From Oreohelix idahoensis (Eukaryota; Mollusca; Gastropoda; Stylommatophora; Oreohelicidae): a stretch of DNA of 64,000 nucleotides. The stretch's first letter is position 1. Every line of letters begins with the position of its first letter. The stretch lies in the NCBI GenBank assembly GCA_024509875.1, contig JAMPIV010004467.1, positions 1-64,000 on the forward strand, written 5' to 3'. Both the position numbers and the translations under genes were made by a program. Below are positions 10,100-21,833 of the stretch, piece after piece. A model generated the notes under the pieces. That model saw only the letters and a list, made by a program, of their open reading frames with translations. It made no database searches and was not told the DNA's origin.

Positions 10100-10900
10100 C
10101 CTGTCAAGCGAGGAAGTTAGGAACAACCTCGCAAAACCGAACCCAGACATAAAGCTGGTACACGTAGACAGAATAACAACGGTGAAAGGAAATATTGTGA
10201 CCCCAGTGGTTGTAATAACAACAGAAGGGAGGGAAACCCCGAAAACACTACTATTTGGGAAAGCCAAAAAAGAATACAGAAGCTTATATTCCCCCTGTGC
10301 TACAATGCTCCAACTGTTTGAAATTCGGCCACGGAAAGAACCACTGTAAGGGTAAAACAGTTTTAGATACTGCTCCAGTAATCACCCCTCTACACAGTGT
10401 GAAAAGGCAAAGGCAGATACCGACTACAAAAAGGCGAATGGGAACAGAAAGTGTATCAATTGTAAAGGGAACCACAGTGCCAGGTTTCAGGGCTGTCCAG
10501 TGTACCAGCAAAGAAAAAAAACAAGCACTAAAAGAATCCATCTTAACAAGAAAACCATTTAAAACAGTAATTAAAGAAAACACCAAAACACAAACAGTAA
10601 AGTTGTAGAAGAAATCAAGTCTGTAAAGAGAAATTAAAACTTTAAAAATAAAACAAACACAGCTGTCAAAAAGAAAAGACCAGAAAGTAGCTAACAAAAC
10701 AAAGAAAAACAGTCAGCCAGACAGTTCAGCTACAACATTGGAAAAATGTGAATGCGGTGAAAAGTGCAGAGGCATTGCTTCAAGAAGTGAAAGCCATACA
10801 GCACCAAATTGCCCAGGATGTGGCTAACCTGACTGTACTGAACGAAGAAAATGAAATAATACTAGTCAAACTGTCTGAACTAAAAGAGGAAAATGAAATA
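10100..10900 (+). pseudogene. LINE A ORF1 (nucleic-acid-binding protein), 5' piece
   Basis: Frames in this stretch encode an RNA-binding ORF1 protein of a non-LTR retrotransposon. The segment LSSEEVRNNL through TPKTLLFGK resembles the RRM-like part found before the zinc knuckles in Jockey/I-type ORF1 proteins. It is followed by a CCHC knuckle, CSNCLKFGHGKNHC, near 10306. A second knuckle (CINCKGNHSARFQGC) lies in another frame near 10450, so at least two frameshifts have broken the gene. The piece ends at 10900, where the pogo element is inserted, and continues after 13270. The 5' start is not clear because the upstream tandem repeat abuts it. Confidence 0.75.
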
Positions 10901-10927
10901 CAGTAGAACTCCATTTATCCGAACCCC
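10901..10927 (+). repeat. Left terminal inverted repeat of pogo element
   Basis: Begins CAGTAGAACTCC and is the exact reverse complement of 13244-13270. It is preceded by the TA duplication. Confidence 0.95.
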
Positions 10928-11270
10928 AATTATCCGAACATCCAATTATCCGAACACTTTGTCCAGAAAAAAAAAAAAAAACCAGGCGCCACCAGTCACG
11001 TTAGACTACAATTCTGAATCTTTTGATGCGGCAAGCTTCAAATGTGTGCGAACAATTTGTAGAGGATGGGATGGGCTAAATGTCGGTCGCTTACATACAG
11101 GAAGTCAGTTAGATCATTATATCATAAAGTCAGTTAATATCTGGTTTACCAATCCAGTGTACGAGTGCGTTCTAGGCAGAACACTGGCTAAACAGACAGT
11201 TCAACTTAAAATAATTGTCTCTGCTACTACAGCAGAATAATTTTGGTGTACAAGTATTTCTCTGTGCGAA

Positions 11271-12913
11271 ATGGCATCTTCCAGTAGGCCTAAAGCATAT
11301 AAAAGGAACCGCAATGTTTTGTCAATTGAAACGAAAACAGAAATTATCAAGAGACTAGGAAAAGGTGAAACTGAGTCTTCACTTGCGAGGATTTTCAATG
11401 TTGGGAAAGCTACCGTCTCTGACATCAAAAGTAACAAGGATAAAATTATGAGTTTTGCATCGAAATTGGATAGTGAAAATGGGTCGAAGAAACGTAAAAC
11501 CATGAGAAATGCAAAAGATTTTAAATTGGAAGAGGCTTTGTATATATGGTTTGTGCAAAGAAGAAGCAAAGGGGAACCTATCTCTGGCTCTCTATTGTGT
11601 GAAAAGGCACTTCAGTTCAACAATCAACTTGACGGTCCTCCTGACTTTAAGGCTAGCCAGGAATGGTTAAGAAACTTTAAATCTCGTCATGGCATACGAG
11701 AATTGGAGATTCAAGGGGAATCTTTATCTAGCGATGCAACTGCCGCTGAACATTTTCAAGAAACACTCTTGGCTTTTTTCGGAAGAAGACGGTTATTCAC
11801 TCGATGATGGGTATAATGCCGATGAGACTGGCTTATACTGAAAATCAATGCCTCAAAAATCACTTGCATCTCAGCGCAAAGCAGCTGCCCCTGGGTTTAA
11901 AAAGTGCAAAGAGAGAGTAACAATTTTGGTAGCCGCGAATGCCAGTGGAAGTCATCGTTTACCGGTGCTAACGATCGGCAAAGTAAAAAAATCACGTTGT
12001 TTAAAGAATGTGACATGTCTCCCATTGTGCTACAAAGCACAGAAGAGTGCTTGGATGAATAGTGAAATATTTCTTGATTGGTATACAATCAGTTCATCCC
12101 AAATGTGAAGAGGTTGAGAGAACAAGAAAAGAAAACTGGAAAAGTAATTCTTCTACTGGACAATGCACCATCTCATCCAGAGACGGATACATTGAATGCA
12201 GTTGATGCAAATTTTAAAGTAATTTTTCTGCCTCCTAATGTAACAGCACTGATTCAACCAATGGATCAGGGTGTTATAGCAAAGCTTAAAAAGATGTACA
12301 AGAAGGAAGTCCTGCGTCGTTTATTGTTGGCTGAAGATGAAGAAGTGTGGTGGCGTTTTCCAAAAAGCTTAATCTCAAAGACTGCTGCTATATGTTAGCT
12401 GATGCTTGGACCACCCTGTCACAAGATAATCTCAACAAGGCTTGGAATAGATTGCTTGGGAAAAAAGGAGGAAATGAAACTACTGCAGTGGACACAAATG
12501 ATGATTGTATAAATGAAGTTGTGGAACTGTTTCAAGCAATGCCCGGATTTTCGGACTGTGACAAAGATGATGCACACATTTGGCTAGAAGATGATAATGA
12601 TTCTGGTTTTCAGTTTTTGAATGACGAAGAAATTTTGTCTTTTGTGCAAGAAGAAAACCAAATACATGTAGTGACCGATGATGAAGACTCCTCAGAAGTA
12701 CATGATGTACTTGTAGATTATGAAGAAAACCCAAAGCGTCGACCAAGTCCTGAAGAGGCCTTTATAGCACTAGAAACAGCGATGGCTTGGTACGAGCAAG
12801 AAGATGACAGCTGTTTTACACAGCTTCTGCTGTTGAAGAGAATGCGGGACTTAGCAGCCAAAAGGAGACTATCCAGTTTGGTGCAAAAGAGGATTCCTCA
12901 TTATTTTAAATAG
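11271..12913 (+). pseudogene. Tigger/jerky-like pogo transposase, broken
   Basis: The protein would bind the element ends and catalyse cut-and-paste transposition. The N-terminus (11271-11807) has the CENP-B/psq-type helix-turn-helix (LSIETKTEIIKRLGKGE, then ARIFNVGKATVSDIK) and a second CENP-B-like DNA-binding domain ending in WLRNFKSRHGI. The DDE-type catalytic domain is split over later frames: NADETGLY near 11820, LLLDNAPSH near 12160 and MDQG near 12262 carry the three acidic residues. An acidic C-terminal tail runs to a stop at 12911-12913. Breaks are frameshifts near 11805, 12085 and 12350 and an in-frame stop just after NADETGLY. The gene therefore cannot make a full transposase. Confidence 0.9.
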
Positions 12914-13243
12914 TGGGCTACATCTGTGCAAGTACATGTATACGTAAGTTGCGCATGGTTTTGAATCGTTTGTAATGTTATTTTGAAGACATTTCTCTTT
13001 CTTAAAAAACATAATTAATACAAGTAGTACATGCACTGCTGTGTAATAAAAGATTTTGGTGATACGGTGATCTAATACAGTGTGGGTATTATTACTACAG
13101 TACAAGTAAATATGTTTTAATGTGTATTTCCCTTGTGATGGTTAATTATTTTTAGAAATACGAGCGTATATGTACATGTACTCGATACATTATGTAATCC
13201 AATTATCCGAACATTTGATTATCCGAACGATGCTCGGTCCCAA

Positions 13244-13270
13244 GGGGTTCGGATAAATGGAGTTCTACTG
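13244..13270 (-). repeat. Right terminal inverted repeat of pogo element
   Basis: Exact reverse complement of 10901-10927, followed by TA at 13271-13272. Confidence 0.95.
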
Positions 13271-13575
13271 TAATGCTAAAAAGAATGGAAAGGGGAAGAC
13301 AGGAGATTAACCTAGGGAGAGAAGCGAATGTGGTATTGGATGAAAATAGGAAACTGGTTAAAAAAAACATAATGCAACATGGAAACAAAAGCAACCTAGA
13401 AGAAACTATCAAAGAACAAGTTGAGGTACTTTTACCATACTTAGTGGAAAAAGTTAGTTACAAAATGACAAGTTTAATGAGGAATTTCTCGAAAACATGT
13501 TTGATAATGGTACAGGAAATACAGAATAAAAGTAAATTTGGTACTTTAACCAAAAATAAAAGGGATACTAGATGA
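13271..13575 (+). pseudogene. LINE A ORF1, 3' piece
   Basis: Continues LINE A ORF1 after the pogo insertion. The frame, open from 13273, encodes a Lys/Glu-rich segment of about 100 residues (GREANVVLDENRKLVKK) without a recognisable domain. Its stop overlaps the start of the endonuclease frame at 13572 (ATGA arrangement), a spacing seen in two-ORF LINEs. The piece has no start of its own; the usual N-terminus lies before 10900. Confidence 0.65.
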
Positions 13576-14362
13576 TGTTAAAATGCAACGTAGAAGGATT
13601 TAGAATTATACAGTGGAATTGTAGGGGTATCAAAAAAAAATGTTGCAACCCTACTAGCAGAGACAGGAGGAACTACCTTATTTATGCTCTTCAAGAGACC
13701 CATTTAAACCCAAATAGTAGATATAGTTGTAAGGGCTTTAAGACACTTAGGCACGATAGGAAAGAAGGTAGAGGAGGGGGTGTCGCAGTCTTAGTTAGCG
13801 AAACATTTAAAATTATAGACTGGGAAATATTTGATACAACCAACATAGAAGGTATCCAGGTAACTATAGCAGCAGAACCACACAATCTAACAATTCTAAA
13901 TGTATACGCTAAAGATGGCTCAATTAAAGATGAAGAAATGCAAGCCATAAGCACCAGACTAGGCCCCAAAACAGTCATAGTAGGCGATTTTAATTCCCAT
14001 CATTATGCTTGGGGTGGACAACATGCAGACAATGCAGGAAACTGCCTACTTGACTTCATAGAAAACAATGACCTCCTAATTCTAAATGATGGAACTGCAA
14101 CTAGAATTAATCCACAAGCTAGGACAGGACTCAGCTATAGACATAAGTATAGCAACTAACTACCCAGCGAATGTAAATTGGGAAGTGTTACAAGACTCCA
14201 ACTCAGCTCATTTGCCCACTGTAATAACCATGCAGGAAAAAGTCATTTCAAAACCAGAACCAGTGAAACTGACTTTCAACTATAAAAAAAGCAAACTGGG
14301 AAGCCTTCCAATCAGACCTGGAGGTGATGGAATATAAAGACATGGAAACAGATGATACTGAC
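13572..14362 (+). pseudogene. LINE A ORF2, endonuclease domain
   Basis: This is the apurinic-type endonuclease that nicks target DNA for target-primed reverse transcription. QWNCRGI, LQETHL and VGDFNSHHYAWG match the conserved Asn, Glu and Asp-Asn motifs. A frameshift near 14125 moves the rest (ISIATNYPANVNWEVL) into another frame. The final motif, normally SDH, reads SAH, so a catalytic Asp is lost. The domain is cut at 14362 by LTR element E4; ORF2 resumes at 26033. Confidence 0.88.
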
Positions 14363-15706
14363 TGTTGCACCCCCGTAACTTTCACTGTCTATTGAAGGAT
14401 TGGTGTATGGTGGATACGGTAAGGTGTCTATTGATTATCTGCTAACGTTACTGTTGTGTTGTGTATCTGGTAATGTCTACATTTGATACATACATATACG
14501 CCACACAGGCAAACACTGTAGAAGTCTACTGGTAAGCGATGAACAGGTTCTCGATATAAATAGGACACGCCCACTCCGGGGCTATTTCTAAATACGTGTT
14601 AAGTTCCCTGTCACCTCACATATTAAGTGCGTGTGTTGATCCAATCGTTCACGCCACAGGTGCATACACACGAGTCATAAAGGGTTGTAAACGACTGGTG
14701 ACATTTCATATGGGTTTATTCACGTCACAACACATTAATATGAAATACACATGGAATACCGTTCACAGCACAACACAAGATATAAATTACCACATAAGGA
14801 CTGCGCACTCGGCAGCTACAATGATATCATAATACATGGCCTAGAGTACTCATATTAAACTCAGCGTTATAAAGAATCCTGCCCTCAGCAGCTATCGCGA
14901 TTCATGGCCTAAAGTACTCTTATTAAACTTAGCACTATAAAGAATCCTGCACTCAGCAGTTATCATGATTCATGGCCTAAAGTACTCTTATTAAACTCAT
15001 CTCTATAAAGAATCCTGCACTCAGCAGCGATCATGATTCATGGCCTAAAGTACTCTTATTAAACTCATCTCTATAAAAAATCCTGCACTCAGCAGCGATC
15101 ATGATTCATGGCCTAAAGTACTCTTATTAAACTCATCACTATAAAGAATCCTCAATAACAATCCTCTCACAGGAGCTATCATGATTCATGGCCTAAAGTA
15201 CTCTTATTAATCAATACTCCTCACACAGGAACTAATGGCCTTTAAAGACTGCACACTGCAGTTATAAACATTTCCACAATAATTCAAACTGCAGTTTTAT
15301 ACTACGCTGTATCCACAGCGAAATACTTGTCGACAGATTAACTCATCACTGTACAGGCATACACTTCCCAAAAACACAGGCCCGACTTACTCCATCGACC
15401 GCCCGGAACACACTCCCCAGATAACACACTCGTCCCGCTGAAAAGCAGTCACGAGACTTTCTCACTGTTCACACAACACAAACACTTGCGGGCTAGCAGC
15501 GAGCTTCTCTCACCCAACTCAAAACAATACAGAATAAATATATCAGCGCTTTTCACGCTGTCTGTAATCTGTCTCTCGAAACTATCACGATATACTCTCT
15601 AAATAATTCGATAGCTAAGAAGCAAACAAGTGCTATAACTCAAAATCTATTTCAACTACTAACATACTCCAGTTTACTTCCCCTTACACTAAAACTGTCC
15701 GTTACA
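14363..15706 (-). repeat. 3' LTR of E4
   Basis: Direct repeat of 24607-26032. Its inner end is GTTACA at 15701-15706. Its outer end reads TGTTGCACCCCCGTAAC where the other LTR has TGTAAC, that is, about ten extra bases. An internal 67-base tandem array is present. Confidence 0.92.
14838..15215 (-). repeat. 67-base tandem repeats in the E4 3' LTR
   Basis: About six units of about 67 bases, recognised by GGCCTAAAGTACTCTTATT followed by AATCCTGCACTCAGCAG. The last units are irregular. The other LTR has about eight. Confidence 0.9.
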
Positions 15707-16491
15707 TCTTACCTCACCCCCAGAGAAAAAAATTGATTCTATCAATTTTTTGACAAATACATTCCCCAAAACCAAAAAAGATTAAGAGGACAATGAATCT
15801 CTAACATATGCGTATAAGAATTACCTTAAGTTAAGTCAAAATAAGACATCTACAAAATATAAGCATTAAGTGAAATGTAAAAAATGAAGTATACAATGTA
15901 ATCAATTAAGCATACCAAAAAATAATGCATTACAAAACCGAGTTAAGTGAATACAGAACAATTAAATAGGAAACAACCGATAGTACAAGCAAAGACAAGA
16001 TCAAACAAACGAAAAATGATCCGTAAAAAAGTAAGTATGAAATCAGAATATGAGGAAAAAAACAATAATATTACATTCAAACAATTTCTTATATGTAAAA
16101 TAATTACAAATATCATAAGTAGCTACACTATATTAAGTTATACCATTAAAGTAACAATACATAGAATGAAAGTACAAGAAGCGAAAGAAGAAGTATACAA
16201 GAAGGATGCAAAACGGACAAAACGCACGGAATGTAAACAATATATGAAACCATACTGAAAAGACAACAGAAAAGAAAGAATAGAATGAAGAATAATCAAC
16301 AAAAACAGATAGAAAGTAAAAGGTATGAATATAGAGAACGTTGGTAAAAATATATACTAATAACTATTTAGATCAACAACGTATTTCAAAATACATACAA
16401 ACACGATCGAAAAACACAAACAAAATAACAAAGTATTCCTATACTAATACTACAAAAAATAGTTTATAACTAAACAAAACATAATCAGTAA
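15707..16491 (-). other. E4 3' untranslated region and polypurine tract
   Basis: AT-rich, without a convincing gene. On the minus strand the bases beside the LTR (15707-15728) read GGGGGTGAGGTAAGA at their end, a polypurine tract. The Lys-rich plus-strand frame at 15947-16258 looks like AT-rich chance sequence. Confidence 0.7.
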
Positions 16492-16541
16492 TTTAAACAA
16501 GTTCTTTCTTCTTCTTCTTTCGTTCGCTTGAAATATATTGT

Positions 16542-17702
16542 CTATATCTGCAATGTTGTTTCTTGTATAAACTTCACTGTCTTTTGTAGTTCATACAGAG
16601 GTCCATATAGTTTTGCTTCCAGTGTTGTTTCTCTGGGCCAGTGGGTTTGCCTCAATATATCATATTCGGGGCAATCTTGCAGTACGTGCTCCGCTGTCTG
16701 GGGTGCCTGTCCACATGTACACATGGCTGAATTGCCAATCTTGAATTTTGTATACATGTGGCTGCGGAGGCGGTTGTGTCCTGTTCTGAGGCGCAGAATG
16801 ACTATTTGTTCTGATCTGTTCATAGCTTGGTAGTCATCCTGCGTTGATGTTGGTGGCTTTCTGATAGATTTGATCATCTTTTTCTTCTGATGGTACGTAA
16901 CTGGTACATCCGGTTGTTCGTCTGCAGCACCTTCTTTAGCCAGTCCGTCTGCTCTCTCGTTTCCTGGTATTCCACAATGAGACGGTATCCACTGCATGGC
17001 GACCCTGCGCTGGTTGCACAGTTCAGAAAGTAGGGCTTGTATAACTGGCAATTTTCTGGACTGAAGTGCTTGGAGTGCTGATCTTGCATCTGTCAGGAAT
17101 ACTACAGGCTGTGGACCGAGATTGGTGTTCAGTAGTTTCTCAGTTGCCACCTTGATTGCCTGGACTTCTGCATCATAGTTGTTACAGAATTTCCCCGTTG
17201 GTACTCTTACCGTATCCCTAGTGTTGTTTGGGTATTCTATGTACACTCCTGCTCCTCCATTCTTTACTGCATTCTGTGCTGACCCATCTGTGTATACTCG
17301 GACCCAGAGGTCCTGTGGGTATTCATCATCCAGGAAACTGAGAGTGACTGTCCTACGTTGCACGCTGTTCTGTTCATCCCTGTCGAATATTCCTTTCACT
17401 TTTGTGTGGATGTGTACTGGTAGTCCATGCTCCTCTCTCCAAGGGGTTTGTTCTGGCACAGACTTTAGGGGGCTGTTAACTTCAGGCAGGTCTGAGGTTT
17501 GTCTACGAAATCGTTTGGCCTGGTGGATAAAGCTGCTTCTTTTCAGTCGCCCCATTGCTAGGTTTTGGAATCTGTCCTTCATTGGATGGCTCGGCATACA
17601 GAGGAACTTTTCTGCCTGTGTTAGCACTTTCGTGTCTCTGCGTTCTCTCAGTGCTTGTATCCTCCCCATTTTCTCCATCTCCACTATAGGCGTTGATTTC
17701 AT
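16542..17702 (-). pseudogene. LINE B copy 1, RNase H and C-terminus
   Basis: The 386-residue frame continues the RT protein after a one-base frameshift at about 17700 (the stretch after RVITG). RNase H motifs are VYTDGSA, YDAEVQAI, FLTDARSALQAL and WIPSHCGIPGNERAD. Near the end, CTCG...HVLQDC is the zinc-like Cys-His motif common at the C-terminus of I, R1 and Jockey-type proteins. RNase H would remove template RNA. The frame itself is complete to its stop. Confidence 0.92.
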
Positions 17703-19654
17703 TGCCCCGTGATGACCCTAAGCGCCTGGTTTTGCACCTTATCTAGCTCTTGTAATGTGGTGTTTGATGCTGGACACCACGCAGCTGACCCATATTCCAG
17801 GTGTGGTCGTATGCCCTGCTGGTAAACTTTACTAAGTATTTTCCCGCTGGCTCCCCATGTGGTTCCACTTAGTTTTCTCAGGATGGCTAGCTTCCTCCTG
17901 GCCTTTGTTGCTGCCTTGTTGATGTGCTGCTTCCATGTCAGCCTATCATCGAATGTAACTCCGAGATAGGTGGGTTGTTTATCTTCTCTCAGGAGCTCTT
18001 CGTTTATCTTGATGACACCAGCTTTTTGTTTGGGAGAGAGGGTGAAGAGCGTAGTGCTGCACTTGTCTGTGTTGATGCTGACACACCATCTATTTGCCCA
18101 TGAGGTTAAGGCATCTATAGCTCTTTGTAGCAGTTTGGTGGCCACTGTTGCATGCTCATCTGTGCACCATATTACCAGGTCATCAGCGTACATTGCCACT
18201 TTCATTCCATGTGGTAGTTCAGCAACCAGGTCGTTGATGTAGACTAGGAAAAGTGTGGGGGACAGAACCCCTCCCTGAGGGACGCCATGACGCAGTAGAA
18301 TTTTCTTACTCTTGAGGCCATCTAGTTGTACTCGGGCTCTTCTGTTATGCAAGTATGCTTTCACCCATTTGTACATCTTACCATTCACTCTACAATTTCT
18401 CAGTTTCTTCAGAAGCCCTTCTTTCCAAACCTTGTCAAATGCTTTCCTTAGATCTATCCATGCTGCTAGTACCAGTTTCTTATCTTGGAACGCATCCTCA
18501 ATCTCTTGGGAAAGGTAAGTTGCCTGATCTTCGGTGGAATAACACTGCCTAAAGCCCGCCTGCTGTGGTACAAGAAGGTTTTCACTTTCAAGGTACCACT
18601 GTAGCCTGAGGTTGATGATACGTTCCATTGTTTTGCAGAGGCAGCTTGTAAGGCTGATTGGTCTGTAGCTGGAGGCAGTGGAACTGTCTTTTCCTGGTTT
18701 TAGGAGTGGTATCATGATTGCTTCCCTCCAGGTCTGTGGAACTCTGCCTGAGTTCCAACAGATATTGAAGATCTGTAGCAGCTTTGTTTTTGCTGCGGTT
18801 CCCAAGTTCTTAATCATTTCATTGGACACTCCATCAACTCCTGGCGACTTTCTCATTTTCAATTTGGATATTGCAAGCTCCAGTTCTCTGAATGTGATTG
18901 GTGCCTCCATAACTTCAGGTATGGTTCCATCTCGTCCTGCGTGTTGTTTCTCACGAGTCTCCTGTTGCTTCTCTGGGCTAACTTCGATGTTGTTGTCTTT
19001 AGCAAAGGAGTCTGCAAAGTGATCAGCTGCCTGTTTTCCCATGAGGATGTTTCCATCTTTGTACAGAGCAATCCTTGAGTTTCTCTCTGTACCTTCATCG
19101 TTAAGTTGCTTTACCAGCTTCCACAGTTTCCTCGTATCTCTTTCAAAGTTCAAGGACTCTGTTTTCTCCTTCCAGCTTCTTCGCCTGGCCTGCAACTTGG
19201 CCCTTTGAAATTTGGCCTTAGCTTGCTGGTAGTTATTGTGGTGTTCTTGGCATGGACTGGTCTCTGCCTGCTTTCGAGATGTTTCCACGTCGTTGTGCAG
19301 CTGCTCTAGTTCACTATTCCAATATGGTTTGTAGTGCTTACGAGCCCCTCTAGGTATTGTTTCACGAGCAGCCTGTAATATGCATCTGCTGAATTCATCG
19401 ACTAGCTTATTGATGTCTTTGTCTACAGTCAGATCTCTAGCCAGTATACTAGTACGGTGCTGGTACATTGTCCAGTCTGCTTTCTTGTAGTTCCACCTAG
19501 AGAGAGTGCTGCTCTCCTTGACAAGTTCATTTTCCACAATTAGGAAGACTGGACGGTGGTCGCTGCCTCCAAGTTGTTTCCCTACAATGCGTGTGGTGTT
19601 CCACTCCAAGCGGGTGAGTGGAATGCCAGGTCTGGTGTAGAGGTGGTGTGCCAT
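17699..19654 (-). pseudogene. LINE B copy 1, reverse transcriptase
   Basis: The 651-residue frame covers the end of the endonuclease (GGSDHRP) and the whole RT. Recognisable are SYRPISLTS, WIDLRKAFDKVW, GVPQGGVLSPTLF and the active site YADDLVIW. Frameshifts near 19620 and 17700 separate it from the endonuclease and RNase H frames. The RT itself looks intact. It would perform target-primed cDNA synthesis. Confidence 0.93.
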
Positions 19655-20388
19655 GATCTCGAGTAGAAGGTTGGTGGGTCGATTGGCTGGTTAATCAGGA
19701 TAAGCCCATTGTCATCCTGCCAGTTTTCAAGCTCCTCACCTCTCCTGTCCATGTGATCATAGCCCCAGCTCTGTGAGTGGCTGTTGAAGTCTCCGCATAC
19801 AATCAGTCTTTCTTTTGCTGGGATTGTATCTAGTGCCAGTGGGCGGTCACTCGGACAGTAGTAGTTGAGCAGGTGGAATTCTGAACTTTCTGTCCTGAGA
19901 TGAAGCATCTGGTATTCCGCCCCCTCCATATATGTTTCAAGCTGACATGCACTGATGTTATTCCTCACGAGTGTCAGTATTCCACCTTTTCGCCTGTCTA
20001 TTCGGTCAGATCGGTAGCACTGGTAGCCTCTGATTTTGAAGGCTATGTCTTTGTTGAGGTGGGTTTCTTGCAAGCAACATACATTTACTTGCTCTTCATT
20101 CAAGATATTTTCGAGCTCTAATTTTTTGCTGTAGCCGTCTTTTTTACTATTGACGCCTTCAGCATTCCAGTGCATTATTTTAAATGGTCTTTTCTTTGCT
20201 TGGCCAGTAGCTCTATTCTCATGCCTCCTGGCTCCACAGGGCAATTGAGAAGGACCCCCAGTAGTAGGGGTTGGGCCCTTCCGAGGCAGAGGGCCCGGCA
20301 CTGCGCCTGCCTGGGTGTCCGTCACAGGGCGAGTGCCATAACGTTTTGCAGATATAGGCATACTTCCCATAGCGCATGTGCGTGGCAT
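19582..20388 (-). pseudogene. LINE B copy 1, endonuclease
   Basis: Frame of 268 residues with HWNAEGV, LQETHL and GDFNSHSQSWG, the catalytic motifs of the apurinic-type endonuclease. Upstream, the stretch YGTRPV...QAGAVP is shared with the other LINE B copies and supports the reading frame. The last motif (SDH) is in the next frame because of a shift near 19620. The upstream 175 bases to 20563 are a truncated 5' region. Confidence 0.92.
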
Positions 20389-20575
20389 CCTGATTGCTGT
20401 GGTGCGCCTCTTGGCTGGTTGCCTCCGTCTTCAGCACCTTGACTTGCTAGGGCAGACTGTGGTCTTGCTCGAGTCTAGGAGGGCCTGGCCAGTCTTGGTT
20501 TTTCAGCCGCTGATGGCTGTACTTGAGCCCCATCTCCACGTCAAGGAGCTGGCCTTGATGGGGTTTAAACAAGTT

Positions 20576-21833
20576 ATACATAATCAACAATAAATTATCG
20601 ACACCACACAAAAAAGTAATAGCATTGCTATAACCAAGTTCCAACAACGCACAATCAAGCGCTAATACAACATAACATCCAAAAACAAAAAAAAACTTTC
20701 TTTAACGAACTAACATTACTCTACATATCAAACATAGTACATAGTCAAACGCTAGGCACACACAAAAATAAAAAATTACAATGTCTGGAAAAAAAATATT
20801 TTCCAAAAAATTACATCACAGAGAAACACATAGAAAAACACACTATTACCAACATACAAGTTTGCAAATACATGAAAACAACGTAATGTATGTTAAGCAA
20901 GTGCTTAAATCAGATCTCTAGATTTCTCAATCAAATAACAATATCAGCAACCGCTGTTAATTTTCTCTATACAGTTCAATTTAAACTTTTAAATATTTCC
21001 GGCTGACAATCATGTACAGCTTAGCTACAGTGTTATTCAGTTATAAATTTATATTTTTCTCCACCTGATATATTAAAAGTAACTATTGTAACACTACAAC
21101 TAATGAGTATGTATGAGCTAGCAACCTCATCATGAACAAAACTATTCTACCCAACATATCTGTAAAACAAATACCAAAAAAAAAAAAAAAAACTGCAAGT
21201 TCTACACCAGAGTATAAAAGTCAATGATTATAAGGTATAAATAGGCATAGGTTTGTAACCAGTAAGGTTAAATATAAATCTGCTCATTGCATTCATGAAT
21301 AGTAAACAACACGTCACTACCATCTAACACACTACATATTATCCAAAACACAATAGTATAAAAATAGCATCGAAATGAACTAATGCATAATTAAAACAGT
21401 CATACATATCAAGAAAAACAATAGACATCAAATGATGCGTAAAGATGATGATCATAATATAACAACCTATAATGATCTATGCAATAGAATACATTAACAT
21501 CTACTGTCCTAATAAACAAAGAAAACAAAAAAGAATCAACCGCAAAAAAAAATCTCCATAGGTCTTGCCGACATCTCATAAACACAAGGGGTAAAACGTC
21601 CAATGCATAGTTAGCACGCTGATATGTTCTGCTTGAACACTCACTCGGGCACAATGTTGACCTATATTCTTGCCGCTACCGTAAACAGAAGCACTGACCC
21701 TTATCGAGAAGTCGTTTCTGAAAAAAAAAAATACAAATGAAAATTCCAATTTAATGAATGGTGAAATTTACTACGAACAACGGAGAGGTTAAACAAACAA
21801 TTACCCCGCACTGTAGTCCGTGTAGAAATCTGG
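20576..21833 (-). other. E4 interior without gene
   Basis: AT-rich sequence between LINE B copy 1 and the E4 Gag frame. It shows no domain, no long reliable frame and no similarity to protease, integrase or RT. A run of A lies near 21177-21191. Confidence 0.6.

Larger units (their letters stand above)
10901..13270 (+). mobile_element. pogo/Tigger-type DNA transposon
   Basis: The 2370-base element is bounded by 27-base perfect terminal inverted repeats (10901-10927 and 13244-13270, beginning CAGTAGAACT). It is flanked by TA on both sides (10899-10900 and 13271-13272), the target duplication typical of the Tc1/mariner-pogo superfamily. ATTATCCGAAC motifs recur inside each end. It contains one degraded transposase gene. 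It interrupts LINE A ORF1, whose sequence resumes directly after it. Confidence 0.95.
16504..20563 (-). mobile_element. LINE B copy 1 (I-type non-LTR element)
   Basis: A 5'-truncated LINE of 4060 bases inserted in E4. It is flanked by a perfect 12-base duplication, TTTAAACAAGTT (16492-16503 and 20564-20575). The 3' end carries a short GAA-repeat tail (TTC repeats on the plus strand at about 16505-16520), the same kind of tail as the other LINE B copies. It encodes endonuclease, RT and RNase H in three frames separated by two frameshifts. Confidence 0.95.

Noticed and set aside
14838..15215. CRISPR-like array
   Set aside because: Units are direct tandem repeats without spacers, inside a eukaryotic LTR.
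15947..16258. Lys-rich 103-residue plus-strand frame
   Set aside because: Composition of AT-rich DNA, no domain, opposite to the direction of E4.
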